Notes: generated by a model not told the origin, from the sequence alone. A stretch of 64,000 nt of DNA from Streptomyces megasporus (GCF_000718985.1 NZ_JODL01000001.1:310001-374000); one strand, 5' to 3'. Counted from the first letter of the stretch, positions 24,466-33,654 are shown. Made by a program: numbers and translations.

Positions 24466-27156
24466 GTGATACGCGAGCAAAAAGAGACCGAAGAGCACCA
24501 GAGCGAGCCCCCTCCGCGGGAAGGGCCCCGCTCCGATTCCGCCGTGCGGAAACCGGGTGGGGAGGCCACCGGGCAGGACGAGGCGTCCCAGGACCACCTG
24601 GAGGGTCACGAGCCGATCCTCCCCGCCCGGGTGCACCGCCCCTCGGACCTGCTGCGGCTGCTGCTCGGCATCCTCGGCATCGCGATCGTGCTGATCGTCG
24701 CGGCCTTCGCCCACGGCACCACCGCGGGTCTGGAGCAGGACATCGAGAAGGGCGCGGGTCAGGCCCCGCCGCTGCTGATCAGCTTCGCCGGGTTCGCCTC
24801 CAGCGTCGCGGTGCTCATCGTGCCGGTCGCCTTCGCCGTCGAGCGGCTGATCAAACGGGACGGGCTGCGGATCGCCGACGGCGTGCTCGCCGCCGTCCTG
24901 GCGCACGGCGTCTCCCTCGCCACCGACCTGTGGGTGGCCGAGCAGGCCCCGGTGTCCATCCAGAACGCTCTGACCGAGCCGGCCCCGGGCGGCGGGCTCA
25001 CCGACCCGGTGCACGGCTACCTCGCCCCCGTCATCGCCTACATGACGGCCGTCGGCATGGCGCGGCGCCCCCGGTGGCGCGTCCTGCTGTGGGCGGTGCT
25101 GCTGCTGGACTCCTTCGCGGTGCTGGTCGGCGGCTACACCACGCCGTTCTCGATCCTGGTCACCGTGCTGATCGGGTGGACCGTCGCCTACGGCACGCTC
25201 TACACGGTCGGCTCCCCCAACGTCCGCCCCACCGCCCGACAACTGCTGGGCGGGCTGCGGCGCGTCGGCTTCAAACCGGTCAAAGCGCTGCGCGAGGACC
25301 CGCCGGACGCCGACCGCGCCGACCAGAACGACCGGGGACGCCGCTATCTGGTCACCCTGGAGGACGGCCCGCCGCTCGACGTCACCCTCGTGGACCGCGA
25401 GCAGCAGGCGCACGGCTTCTACTACCGCGCCTGGCGCCGTTTCGCGCTGCGCGGCATCACTCAGCGCCGCAGCCTCCAGTCGCTGCGCCAGGCCCTGGAG
25501 CAGGAGGCCCTGCTGGCGTACGCGGCCATCGCCGCCGGAGCCAACGCCCCCCGTCTGATCGCCACCTCCGAGCTGGGACCCGACGCGGTGATGCTCGTCT
25601 ACGAGCACATCGACGGTCGCGGATTGAACGCCCTGCCGGACGAGGAGATCACCGACGAGCTGATGTGCGCGGTGTGGCGGCAGGTCAAAGCGCTCCAGTC
25701 ACGGCGGATCGCCCACCGGCGGCTGGAGGACGACGCGGTGTTGGTGGACCGCTCCGGCACGGTCTTCCTCACGGACTTCAGCGGCGGCGAGATCGCGGCC
25801 GGCGACCTCGTGCTGCGGATGGACGTCGCGCAGTTGCTGACCACCTTCGGTCTGCGGGTCGGCGCCGAGCGCTCGGTCGCGGCGGCGGTCGCGGTGCTGG
25901 GCCCGGACGCGGTGGCCGACAGCCTCCCGCTGCTCCAGCCCATCGCCCTCAACCGCAACACCCGCGCCACCCTGCGCCGGCTGGCCAAGGAGCGCGCCCA
26001 GCGCGAGCGGGAGGCGGCCATCGAGGCGTCCCGCGCCGGCCGGGAGGCGCAGGCCGGGGAGCTGGAGGCCGCCGGCGGCAGGTCCCCGCGGGCGGAGAAG
26101 CACGCCGAGCGGGCCGAGAAGCAGGCCGTCACGGAGGCGCTGGAGGAGGTCCGCGAGGAGGATCTCCTGGCGCAGATCCGCCGGCAGGTGCTGCTCGTCC
26201 GTCCGCAGGCGCCGATCCAGCCGGCCCGTCTGGAACGGGTCAGGCCGCGCACCGTGGTCAGTTTCGTCGCGGGCGGCTTCGCCGCGTACTTCCTGCTCTC
26301 GCAGCTCACCCACGTGGACCCCCGGCAGGTCGTCGGCGGGGCGAACTGGGCGTGGGTGGCCGCCGCGCTGTTCTTCGCCGCGCTGACGTACATCGCGGCG
26401 GCGTTGAGCCTGCTCGGCTTCGTGCCGGAGCGGGTCCCGTTCGTCCGCACGGTGATCGCCCAGGTGGCGGGCTCCTTCGTCAAGCTGGTCGCGCCGGCGG
26501 CGGTCGGCGGCGTCGCGCTCAACACGCGGTTCCTGCAGCGCGCCGGGGTCCGTCCCGGCCACGCGGTCGCCAGCGTCGGCGCCTCCCAACTCTTCGGCCT
26601 GGGCTGCCACATCATCCTGCTGCTGGTCTTCGGCTACCTGACGGGCACGGAGCACACCCCGACCCTCTCCCCGTCCCGCGCGGTCATCGCGGGGCTGCTG
26701 ACGGCGGCCGTGCTGGCCCTGGTCGTGGCGGCGGTCCCGGTGTTGCGGAAGTTCGTCGTCGAGCGGGTGCGGGCGCTGTTCGCGGGGGTCGTCCCGCGGA
26801 TGCTGGACGTCGTCCAGCGCCCGCAGAAACTGCTCAGCGGCATCGGCGGGATGCTGCTGTTGACGGTCTCGTTCGTGATGTGCCTGGACGTCTCGATCCG
26901 GGCCTTCGGCGGCGAGCTGAGCTATGCGAGCATCGCCGTCGTCTTCCTCGCCGGCAACGCGCTGGGGTCCGCCGCGCCCACCCCGGGCGGTCTGGGCGCG
27001 GTGGAGGCGGCCCTGATCGCGGGCCTGATCGCCTTCGGCCTGGAGAAGGAGATCGCCACCCCGGCGGTCCTGCTCTTCCGACTGATGACCTTCTGGCTGC
27101 CCGTCCTTCCCGGCTGGCTCTCCTTCACCCACCTGACCCGCAAGGAAGCGCTCTGA
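24466..27156 (+). CDS. Membrane protein: kinase-like domain plus LPG-synthase-TM domain
   Basis: 896 aa from the GTG at 24466; the ribosome site is weak and the start uncertain. After an acidic cytosolic N terminus come about six TM helices (60-260), then a soluble kinase-like region (290-500) with AYAAIAAGANAPRLIATS, LVYEHIDGRGL, HRRLEDDAVLVDRSGTVFL and DFSGG, a phosphotransferase-like His/Asp pattern. A charged coiled-coil stretch (500-580) precedes a lysylphosphatidylglycerol-synthase TM/UPF0104 domain (590-890) with VGGVALNTRFLQRAG and APTPGGLGAVEAALIAGL. No aminoacyl-transferase domain is present. It may move or modify a lipid; the substrate is unknown. Confidence 0.8.
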   Translation: MIREQKETEEHQSEPPPREGPRSDSAVRKPGGEATGQDEASQDHLEGHEPILPARVHRPSDLLRLLLGILGIAIVLIVAAFAHGTTAGLEQDIEKGAGQAPPLLISFAGFASSVAVLIVPVAFAVERLIKRDGLRIADGVLAAVLAHGVSLATDLWVAEQAPVSIQNALTEPAPGGGLTDPVHGYLAPVIAYMTAVGMARRPRWRVLLWAVLLLDSFAVLVGGYTTPFSILVTVLIGWTVAYGTLYTVGSPNVRPTARQLLGGLRRVGFKPVKALREDPPDADRADQNDRGRRYLVTLEDGPPLDVTLVDREQQAHGFYYRAWRRFALRGITQRRSLQSLRQALEQEALLAYAAIAAGANAPRLIATSELGPDAVMLVYEHIDGRGLNALPDEEITDELMCAVWRQVKALQSRRIAHRRLEDDAVLVDRSGTVFLTDFSGGEIAAGDLVLRMDVAQLLTTFGLRVGAERSVAAAVAVLGPDAVADSLPLLQPIALNRNTRATLRRLAKERAQREREAAIEASRAGREAQAGELEAAGGRSPRAEKHAERAEKQAVTEALEEVREEDLLAQIRRQVLLVRPQAPIQPARLERVRPRTVVSFVAGGFAAYFLLSQLTHVDPRQVVGGANWAWVAAALFFAALTYIAAALSLLGFVPERVPFVRTVIAQVAGSFVKLVAPAAVGGVALNTRFLQRAGVRPGHAVASVGASQLFGLGCHIILLLVFGYLTGTEHTPTLSPSRAVIAGLLTAAVLALVVAAVPVLRKFVVERVRALFAGVVPRMLDVVQRPQKLLSGIGGMLLLTVSFVMCLDVSIRAFGGELSYASIAVVFLAGNALGSAAPTPGGLGAVEAALIAGLIAFGLEKEIATPAVLLFRLMTFWLPVLPGWLSFTHLTRKEAL

Positions 27157-27230
27157 GCCGTACCGCGACGCACGGCACGGGAACGGTCCGCTCCCGGCTC
27201 GCGGATGCCAGGCGAGCGACCGGTATCGCC

Positions 27231-27260
27231 TTGCTCCTGCCGGTCCATATGCCCTAACGT
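27231..27260 (+). promoter_or_regulatory. Promoter of the molybdate cluster (leaderless transcript)
   Basis: -35 TTGCTC (27231-27236), 18-nt spacer, -10 TAACGT (27255-27260). The expected start point, about 7 nt after the -10, falls at the ATG at 27268, which lacks a ribosome site. That pattern indicates a leaderless mRNA. Confidence 0.5.
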
Positions 27261-27267
27261 CTTGCAC

Positions 27268-27669
27268 ATGCCTTCCTACTCCATGGGCCGGGCGGCCCGG
27301 TTGCTCGGGGTCAGCGCCGACACGGTGCGCCGCTGGGCCGACTCCGGGCGACTGCCGACGCGCCGGGACGACACCGGCAAACGGCTCGTGGCGGGAGCGG
27401 ACCTCGCCGCCTTCGCCGTCGCGCTCGCCGCGGACGGAGCAGGCGGCGGAGGGGACGCCGAGCCCCGCACCAGCGCCCGCAACGCCTTCCCCGGAATCGT
27501 CACCGCCGTCACCCTCGGCGACGTCGCCGCCCAGGTCGAGATCCAGGCCGGGCCCCACCGGTTGGTCTCCCTGCTCACCCGGGAGGCCGTGGAGGAGCTG
27601 GGGCTGGAGGTCGGTGTGGAGGCCGTGGCACGGGTGAAGGCCACCAACGTGCACGTCGACCGGGTGTGA
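27268..27669 (+). CDS. HTH-TOBE molybdate-binding regulator
   Basis: 133 aa from the ATG at 27268. Residues 1-50 are a MerR-type/excisionase helix-turn-helix ([35 protein letters not shown] cut at the helices). About 65-133 is a single TOBE/Mop domain ([44 protein letters not shown]), the fold that binds molybdate or tungstate. It probably senses molybdate and controls modAB. The stop overlaps the modA start (GTGA). It is shorter than ModE, with one Mop unit, so it likely works as an oligomer. Confidence 0.87.
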   Translation: MPSYSMGRAARLLGVSADTVRRWADSGRLPTRRDDTGKRLVAGADLAAFAVALAADGAGGGGDAEPRTSARNAFPGIVTAVTLGDVAAQVEIQAGPHRLVSLLTREAVEELGLEVGVEAVARVKATNVHVDRV

Positions 27670-28502
27670 GGCGGCCCGTGGTCCTTCCCGCCCCGTCCGC
27701 CGCGCGTCCTCGGGCCCGGCTCGCCACCGCCCTGCGGGCCTTCCCGGTCCTGCTGTCGGCGCTGTCGGTCCTCCTGGTGTCCCTCCTGGTGTCCGCCTGC
27801 GGGGGCGGCGCGCTCGCGGGCCCGGCCGGCGGCGAGCGGACGACCGTGACGGTGCTGGCGGCCTCCTCCCTCACCGACGTCCTCACCGAGGCCGGCGGCG
27901 TCTACGAGGAGGAGCACCCCGACGTCCGACTCCGCTTCTCCTTCGCCGGTTCCCAGGAACTCGCCGCACAGGTCCGCCAGGGCATGCCCGCCGACCTGAT
28001 CGTCACCGCCGACACCGTCACCATGGACGCCCTGCGGGACGTGACCGGCCCGGCCACCGTGGTCGCCCACAACCGGCTCGCCATCGCCACCGCCCCCGGC
28101 AACCCCTTGGGCGTCGACTCGCTCGACGACCTCGCCCGCGCGGACGTGAAGGTCGTGCTCGCCGACTCCGAGGTCCCCGCCGGCCGGTACGGGCAGAGCC
28201 TCCTGGAGAGGCGGGGCGTCACCGTGCGGCCGGTCTCGCGGGAGCCGAGCGTCCGCGCCGTGCTGAGCAAGGTGGAGCTGGGCGAGGCCGACGCGGGGCT
28301 GGTGTACGTCACCGACGCCGCCGCGGCCGGGGACGCGGTCCACACCGTGCCCCTCCCCGACGAGAGAGGCGCCGCCGTGCGCTACCCCGCCGCCCCGCTG
28401 AGGGACGCCCCGCACCCCGAGGAGGCCGAGGACGTCATCGCGTGGCTGGGCTCCGAGCCGGCCCGCCGCATCCTGCGCGACGCCGGCTTCTCGCTGCCGT
28501 GA
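27666..28502 (+). CDS. modA: Molybdate ABC transporter substrate-binding lipoprotein ModA
   Basis: 278 aa from a GTG overlapping the upstream stop. A lipoprotein signal peptide ends in LLVSAC with acylation at C45. The mature protein has the ModA pattern: [37 protein letters not shown] segments, [39 protein letters not shown], and [13 protein letters not shown]. It binds molybdate outside the membrane and delivers it to ModB. It is translationally coupled on both sides. Confidence 0.92.
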   Translation: MRRPVVLPAPSAARPRARLATALRAFPVLLSALSVLLVSLLVSACGGGALAGPAGGERTTVTVLAASSLTDVLTEAGGVYEEEHPDVRLRFSFAGSQELAAQVRQGMPADLIVTADTVTMDALRDVTGPATVVAHNRLAIATAPGNPLGVDSLDDLARADVKVVLADSEVPAGRYGQSLLERRGVTVRPVSREPSVRAVLSKVELGEADAGLVYVTDAAAAGDAVHTVPLPDERGAAVRYPAAPLRDAPHPEEAEDVIAWLGSEPARRILRDAGFSLP

Positions 28503-29332
28503 CCCCCGCCCCCGGCGGCGTCCCCGGCCGCGCCGACCGTCATCACCGTCGTCGTACGCGCCCGCCCGCCGCGCTCGCGCTGCCCGCCGTGCTCGCGGCG
28601 GTCTTCCTGGCCGTGCCCCTGGCCGGGGTGCTGGCCCACACGCCCTGGCCGGACCTCGCCGGACAGCTCTCCTCCCCCGCCGTGGCCCAAGCCCTGGGCC
28701 TGTCCCTGCTGGTCTCCGGGTGGGCCCTGCTGGTCTCGCTCGCCGTGGGCGTGCCGCTGGCCTGGCTGCTCGCCCGGGTGGACTTCCCCGGCAAGGCGCT
28801 GGTGCGCGCCCTGGTGCTGCTGCCGATGGTGCTGCCGCCGACCGTCGCCGGCACCGCCCTGCTGCGCGGCTTCGGACGGAACGGGCTGCTGGGCGGGCCG
28901 CTGGAGGCGCTCGGGGTGACGCTGCCGTTCTCCACGGCGGGCGCGGTGGTCGCCGCCGTCTTCGTGGCGATGCCGTTCCTGGTGATCAGCCTGGAGGGCG
29001 CCCTGAACGGAATCCACCCGCGCTACGAGGAGGCCGCCGCCACCATGGGCGCCACCCTTCCCCAGACGCTGCGGTACGTCACCCTGCCCATGGTGATGCC
29101 GTCCCTGGCCTCGGGCGCCGCGCTGTGCTGGGCGCGGGCGCTGGGCGAGTTCGGCGCGACGATCACCTTCGCGGGCAACCTGCCGGGGGTCACCCAGACC
29201 CTGCCGCTCCAGGTGTACCTGCTCCTCCAGCGGGACCCGTCGGCCGCGACCTCGGTCTCCCTGCTGCTCCTCGTCGTGGCGGCGGCCGTCCTGGTCGCCC
29301 TGCGCGGCCGGTGGCTGGGACACGCCCGGTGA
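28499..29332 (+). CDS. modB: Molybdate ABC transporter permease ModB
   Basis: 277 aa from the GTG at 28499 overlapping the modA stop (GTGA). It has five to six TM helices and the EAA loop [21 protein letters not shown], which docks to the ATPase, plus [17 protein letters not shown], a ModB signature. The N terminus is Arg/Pro-rich. The ATPase gene modC, usually next, is missing: modB runs into a terminator and the convergent moeZ. A shared or unlinked ATPase must serve this permease. Confidence 0.92.
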   Translation: MTPAPGGVPGRADRHHRRRTRPPAALALPAVLAAVFLAVPLAGVLAHTPWPDLAGQLSSPAVAQALGLSLLVSGWALLVSLAVGVPLAWLLARVDFPGKALVRALVLLPMVLPPTVAGTALLRGFGRNGLLGGPLEALGVTLPFSTAGAVVAAVFVAMPFLVISLEGALNGIHPRYEEAAATMGATLPQTLRYVTLPMVMPSLASGAALCWARALGEFGATITFAGNLPGVTQTLPLQVYLLLQRDPSAATSVSLLLLVVAAAVLVALRGRWLGHAR

Positions 29333-29372
29333 CACACCCCCGACGCCCCTCGGCACCCCGACCACGGCATGC

Positions 29373-29410
29373 GGACACGGCCCCGGAGGCGAACCTCCGG
29401 GGCCGTGTCC
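29373..29410. terminator. Strong bidirectional terminator, modB/moeZ
   Basis: A perfect 17-bp inverted repeat (GGACACGGCCCCGGAGG and its complement) with loop CGAA lies between convergent modB and moeZ. Confidence 0.85.
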
Positions 29411-29454
29411 GGCGTGTACTCGCGCGCCGGCGCGGTGGAACACCGCCCGCCGGC

Positions 29455-30633
29455 TCAGTAGACCGGCTTCTCCGGCTCGATCTGGTTGACCCAGCCGATG
29501 ACGCCGCCGCCGACGTGGACCGCGTCGGCGAAGCCCGCGTTCTTCAGGACCGCGAGCACTTCCGCACTGCGGACACCCGTCTTGCAGTGCAGGACGATCC
29601 GCTTGTCCTGCGTCAGCTTCTCCAGGGCGTTGCCCATAAGGAACTCGTCCTTCGGGATCAGACGGGCGCCCGGGATCGCGACGATCTCGTGCTCGTTGGG
29701 CTCGCGGACGTCGATGATGTCGAGGTTCTCGCCCTCGTCGATCCACTCCTTGAGCTGCTGCGGGGTGATGGTCGAGCCCATCGCCGCCTCCTGGGCCTCG
29801 TCGGAGACCACACCGCAGAACGCCTCGTAGTCGATCAGTTCGGTGACCGTCGGGTTCTTGCCGCAGACCGCGCACTCCGGGTCCTTGCGGACCTTGACCT
29901 GGCGGTAGGACATCTCCAGGGCGTCGTAGATCATCAGGCGGCCGACCAGCGGGTCGCCGACGCCTGCCAGGAGCTTGATCGCCTCGGTGGTCTGGATCGA
30001 CCCGACGGACGCGCACAGCACGCCCAGCACGCCGCCCTCGGCGCAGCTCGGGACCATGCCGGGCGGCGGGGGCTCCGGGTACAGGCAGCGGTAGCACGGA
30101 CCGTGCTCGCTCCAGAAGACCGACGCCTGGCCGTCGAACCGGTAGATCGAGCCCCACACGTACGGCTTGTTCAGCAGCACGCACGCGTCGTTGACCAGGT
30201 AGCGGGTGGCGAAGTTGTCGGTGCCGTCCACGATCAGGTCGTACTGGGCGAAGATCTCCAGGGCGTTGGAGGAGTCCAGCCGCTCCTTGTGGAGGTTGAC
30301 CTTCACGTACGGGTTGATCCCGAGCACCGTCTCCTGCGCGGACTCGGCCTTGGAACGACCGATGTCGGCCTGGCTGTGGATGACCTGGCGCTGGAGGTTG
30401 GACTCGTCGACCTCGTCGAAGTCGATGATGCCCAGAGTGCCCACACCCGCCGCGGCCAGGTACATCAGGGTGGGCGAGCCGAGACCGCCCGCGCCCACGC
30501 TGAGGACCTTGGCGTTCTTCAACCGCTTCTGCCCGTCCATCCCGACATCCGGGATGATCAGGTGGCGGGAGTATCTGCGGACCTCGTCGACGGTGAGTTC
30601 GGAGGCCGGTTCGACCAGGGGTGGCAGCGACAC
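29455..30633 (-). CDS. moeZ: MoeZ: adenylyltransferase/sulfurtransferase
   Basis: 392 aa from the GTG at 30633, with GAGG upstream. The N-terminal E1/MoeB domain has the ATP loop GAGGLGSP (47-54), the segment NLQRQVIHSQADIGRSKAES, and zinc cysteines CYRC...CAVC. The C-terminal rhodanese domain has active-site loop CKTGVRS with the persulfide Cys at 350. MoeZ activates the C terminus of sulfur-carrier proteins (MoaD, CysO, ThiS-like) and loads sulfur for molybdopterin, cysteine or thio-metabolites. A SigR-type promoter precedes it. The codons are less biased than those of its neighbours, and it appears highly conserved. Confidence 0.94.
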   Translation of the reverse strand: MSLPPLVEPASELTVDEVRRYSRHLIIPDVGMDGQKRLKNAKVLSVGAGGLGSPTLMYLAAAGVGTLGIIDFDEVDESNLQRQVIHSQADIGRSKAESAQETVLGINPYVKVNLHKERLDSSNALEIFAQYDLIVDGTDNFATRYLVNDACVLLNKPYVWGSIYRFDGQASVFWSEHGPCYRCLYPEPPPPGMVPSCAEGGVLGVLCASVGSIQTTEAIKLLAGVGDPLVGRLMIYDALEMSYRQVKVRKDPECAVCGKNPTVTELIDYEAFCGVVSDEAQEAAMGSTITPQQLKEWIDEGENLDIIDVREPNEHEIVAIPGARLIPKDEFLMGNALEKLTQDKRIVLHCKTGVRSAEVLAVLKNAGFADAVHVGGGVIGWVNQIEPEKPVY

Positions 30634-30677
30634 GGAGACCTCAACAGGGTTGGTCGGTGGACGGTTGTTCCTCTCGT

Positions 30678-30703
30678 AACACTGCCACGCCCGGTCTCAT
30701 TCC
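30678..30703 (-). promoter_or_regulatory. SigR-type promoter of moeZ
   Basis: On the minus strand, GGAAT (30703-30699), exactly 18 nt, then GTT (30680-30678). This matches the SigR consensus and would start transcription about 35 nt before the moeZ GTG. It overlaps the stop codon of the upstream gene (30697-30699). Confidence 0.65.
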
Positions 30704-31461
30704 GAGACTCCAGGTCCGAGGCGCGAGACGATTTCATCCCAGTACCCGGGCATCGCCTCCCAGGGGTCCACGGCCTCCCCGCGCCGTCCGCGGTGTGTAC
30801 GGTCCGTGAACCACACCGTGCCCGCCCCCTGCCAGCGGGCGATGCGGACCGCCTCCTCCAGATGCGTGCGCGGCACGCCGTGGACCAGGTGGCAGAAGCG
30901 GTCCGGCGTGTGGTCCGCCGTCCACTCCGCCGCCTGTGACCAGCGGTAGTCCGTCCACGGCCCGGAGAACGTCACGAGCTGGTCGCCCACCTCCGCGTAG
31001 CCGGGGAAGGGGTGCGCGCCGTGGCCGAGGACGAGGTGGGCGTCGTCGCGCAGGGCACGCAGCGTGATCGCCACCCGGCCCACCTCCGGCAGGGTCGCGC
31101 GGTCGCCGGGGCAGCGGTCCAGGTAGAAGCCGTCCACCCCGTACCAGTCGAGGAAGCGGCGCGCTTCGCAGACGAGCGGCCCGAAGTCGCGGACGCCGTA
31201 CCGCAGGTCCAGCCGGCCGAGCACCCGGATCCCGGCCGTGTGCAGGGAGGACGCCGCGGCCACGCAGTGCGGGTCGGGGCACGTCCCCGGCCCGTCCGAC
31301 ACGTCGAGCACCGCCCAGTGGACCGGGGCCCCCGGACGGGCCAGCGCGGCCCACTCGCCGGGGGCCACCAACGGGTGCGCGTGACCGGGGGCCCCGACGC
31401 CGAGCCGTCCGGGGGCCCCGGCGGCCGGGCGGCGTCTGCCGGAGCTGGTCAGATACGGCAC
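30697..31461 (-). CDS. Spherulin-4/GH114-like putative glycosidase
   Basis: 254 aa from the GTG at 31461, overlapping the upstream epimerase stop by 13 nt. It has a TIM-barrel-like pattern: HAHPLVAPGEWAALA, VHWAVLDVSDGPG, RVLGRLDLRYGVRD, DWYGVDGFYLDRCP with the probable catalytic Asp, LVLGHGAHPFPGYAEVGDQLVTFSGPW, and HLVHGVP. It resembles spherulation-specific family 4 proteins, related to GH114/PelA-type hydrolases acting on galactosaminogalactan-like polymers. No signal peptide is seen from this start. It is last in the four-gene polysaccharide set. Confidence 0.8.
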   Translation of the reverse strand: MPYLTSSGRRRPAAGAPGRLGVGAPGHAHPLVAPGEWAALARPGAPVHWAVLDVSDGPGTCPDPHCVAAASSLHTAGIRVLGRLDLRYGVRDFGPLVCEARRFLDWYGVDGFYLDRCPGDRATLPEVGRVAITLRALRDDAHLVLGHGAHPFPGYAEVGDQLVTFSGPWTDYRWSQAAEWTADHTPDRFCHLVHGVPRTHLEEAVRIARWQGAGTVWFTDRTHRGRRGEAVDPWEAMPGYWDEIVSRLGPGVSE

Positions 31462-32372
31462 GCCGCCTCCATCCAGATGTCCGCCAGCGACTCCTCCAGA
31501 CCGATCCGGGGTCGCCACCCGAGCCGGTCGCGCGCGCTGCGGACGTCCGCCTGCTGCCAGGGGCCGCAGCCGTCGGGGTACGGCGGGGGCAACTGCGCGC
31601 CGCCGCCCATCGGGTGCGTCTCGTCCGGCTCGTACACCGCCCCGGTGTATCCGGCGACGCGGGTCAGCACGGAGATCACCTCCCGCAGCCGCACCGCGCG
31701 TCCGGTGCCGATGTTGACCACGCCCTGGGCGGCCGAGAGCGCGGCGGCGTGCACGGCGCGCGCCACGTCCCGCACGTCCACGAAGTCGCGCTGGACCCCG
31801 AGTCCGGCGAGCCTCAGTTCGCCCTCCCCCTGCTGCATCACCCGGCGCATGGCCTCGGCCAGCCGCCCCAGCGGCGAGCCGGTGGGGGTGCCGGGGCCGG
31901 TCGGCGAGAACACGCGCAGCACGATGGCGTCCAGGCCGGAGCCCAGGACCAGTTCGCTGGCGGCGAGCTTGCTCACGCCGTACGGGCTGCCTGGGCGTGG
32001 CACGGCGTCCTCGCCGGTCGAGGAGCCGGCCGGGGAGGGGCCGTACTCGGCGGCGCAGCCGAGGTGGACCAGCCGGGCCCCGCAGCCGCTGCGGCGCAGG
32101 GACTCGCAGATGGTGGCGGTGGCCACGGTGTTGTGCCGGATGAGTTCCCGGGCGGCGCCGCGAGTGGTGCCCGCGCAGTTGATGACGACGCCGGGGTGCA
32201 CCGCGTCCAGGAAGCGGGTGAGCGCCCCCGGGCTGCCGGTGGACAGGTCGAAGCGGACGTCGGCGTCGTCGCCCCGGCCGAGCGCGGTGAGCTGGACGGC
32301 GGGGTCGGCGAGCAGACGGTCGGCGACGTGGCGGCCGAGGTATCCGTTGGCTCCGATCAGCAGCACTCTCAT
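31449..32372 (-). CDS. NAD-dependent epimerase/dehydratase
   Basis: 307 aa from the ATG at 32372. The extended-SDR sugar epimerase pattern is GANGYLG near residue 7, a CAGTTRG segment, catalytic YGVSK with Tyr and Lys, and the C-terminal LGWRPRIGLEESLADIW typical of NDP-sugar epimerases. It probably makes or interconverts a nucleotide sugar for the adjacent DUF3492-type glycosyltransferase. The upstream gene is 136 nt away; the glycosidase overlaps its end. Confidence 0.88.
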   Translation of the reverse strand: MRVLLIGANGYLGRHVADRLLADPAVQLTALGRGDDADVRFDLSTGSPGALTRFLDAVHPGVVINCAGTTRGAARELIRHNTVATATICESLRRSGCGARLVHLGCAAEYGPSPAGSSTGEDAVPRPGSPYGVSKLAASELVLGSGLDAIVLRVFSPTGPGTPTGSPLGRLAEAMRRVMQQGEGELRLAGLGVQRDFVDVRDVARAVHAAALSAAQGVVNIGTGRAVRLREVISVLTRVAGYTGAVYEPDETHPMGGGAQLPPPYPDGCGPWQQADVRSARDRLGWRPRIGLEESLADIWMEAACRI

Positions 32373-32508
32373 CGGGCGTCCTCCCGCGCTGGTGCGGTGA
32401 CGCCTGTGGCGCGCGGAACGGTCATGGGGTGTGCTCCTTCATCGGTGGTGCGCGACGGGCACGGACGGTGCGCCGGCGCGGGGCGTGAGGGGACGGGTCG
32501 GTGTGGGG

Positions 32509-33654
32509 TCACGGTCCGTCCCGGTGGTGGGCTGAGACGCCCGTGAGGGCGCCGCCGGCGAAGGCCAGCAGGGCGAGGGCCGCGGCGGCGCAGGCCAGGG
32601 CGGGGATGCCGGCCGGTCCCCAGGCGGTCACGGCCGCCTCCACGAGACGGGCCGGGTGGACGGGGCCGATCCGCTCGACCGCCGCGGCGGCGAGGGCCGC
32701 GGCCTCCAGCGCGCAGGCCGCGACGACGCCGCCGGCGGCGGCGGTCGGGAAGCCGTGGGCGGCCAGCAGCACCGCGGTGAACAACAGCGCCCCGAGCGCG
32801 GTCGTGGCGGCGGCGGGCACGCCGACCGCGTCCGCCACGGTGCCGCCGTCCACGGTGACGTGGGCGGCGGTGAGGACGGCGAGCAGGAGGGCGGCGAAGA
32901 CCGCGACGACCCCGACGACCAGCGGGCGCGTCCGGGTCGCGAACTCCTCCAGACTGCGGCCGGCGCGGAGCCGTCGCCGTGCCCGCGCGGCGAACCAGCG
33001 GGCGCACCACACGGCGGGTGCGACGGCCGCGGTCAGGCCGAGCGGCACGCACCGTTCGGCGAGCGGCGCGGCGGTGGGCGTCCCGCCGCCCAGGACCTCG
33101 GCCAGCAGCCGGTCGCCGACGAGGGCGTAGCCGGCCAGCCAGCAGCCTCCCCACACGGCGCTCCGGGGCAGGGCCGCTCCCCTCGGCCCCGGGCGCAGGC
33201 GCAGGCACAGGCGCAGACACAGCCACACCGACACCGCCACCGACAGCGCCCCCGCCGCCACGACGGCGAGCCGGACGGAGTGCGGGGCGTCCGGGGTGTG
33301 GGTCACGGCGCCCAGCGTCGCGGCGCACGCCCCGGCGGGCAGGAGGGGCAGCAGTACCGTCCGTGCCCGCTCCGCCCGCCGACCCCGGGAGGGCTCCCGG
33401 GAGGGGTTCGGAGAGGGTGCGGGAGGGGCGGTCGGGGGCTCGTCGGCACGGGGCGTCCTGGCGTACAGCTCCTCGGCGAGCGAGAAGACGTCCCGGTGCC
33501 GGTAGCGCGCCGCGGTGCGGTCGGTGATCCCATGTGCCTCCAGGGCCGCGGCGATCTCCAACGGGTCCACGGCCCGTTCACACAGTTCCCGGTGCCGGTG
33601 CAGCAGGGCGCGCACCGGGTCGGCGGACCGGTACGGTCCCGGCGGGCGGCTCAT
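32509..33654 (-). CDS. Multi-pass membrane protein (PelG position)
   Basis: 381 aa from the ATG at 33654, overlapping the glycosyltransferase stop (ATGA). The first 110 residues are cytosolic, with the distinctive EIAAALEAHGITDRTAARYRHRDVFSLAEELYAR split over two helices, then a Pro/Ser/Arg linker. About eight TM helices follow (roughly 125-370). I do not recognise a named family. Its place next to a DUF3492-type glycosyltransferase suggests polymer export or synthase anchoring, but it is shorter than PelG (about 12 TM helices). Confidence 0.75.
   Translation of the reverse strand: MSRPPGPYRSADPVRALLHRHRELCERAVDPLEIAAALEAHGITDRTAARYRHRDVFSLAEELYARTPRADEPPTAPPAPSPNPSREPSRGRRAERARTVLLPLLPAGACAATLGAVTHTPDAPHSVRLAVVAAGALSVAVSVWLCLRLCLRLRPGPRGAALPRSAVWGGCWLAGYALVGDRLLAEVLGGGTPTAAPLAERCVPLGLTAAVAPAVWCARWFAARARRRLRAGRSLEEFATRTRPLVVGVVAVFAALLLAVLTAAHVTVDGGTVADAVGVPAAATTALGALLFTAVLLAAHGFPTAAAGGVVAACALEAAALAAAAVERIGPVHPARLVEAAVTAWGPAGIPALACAAAALALLAFAGGALTGVSAHHRDGP

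Noticed and set aside
28499..29332. modC hidden downstream of or fused to modB
   Set aside because: modB ends at 29332 with no ABC ATPase motifs (Walker A, LSGGQ), and the next gene is convergent moeZ.
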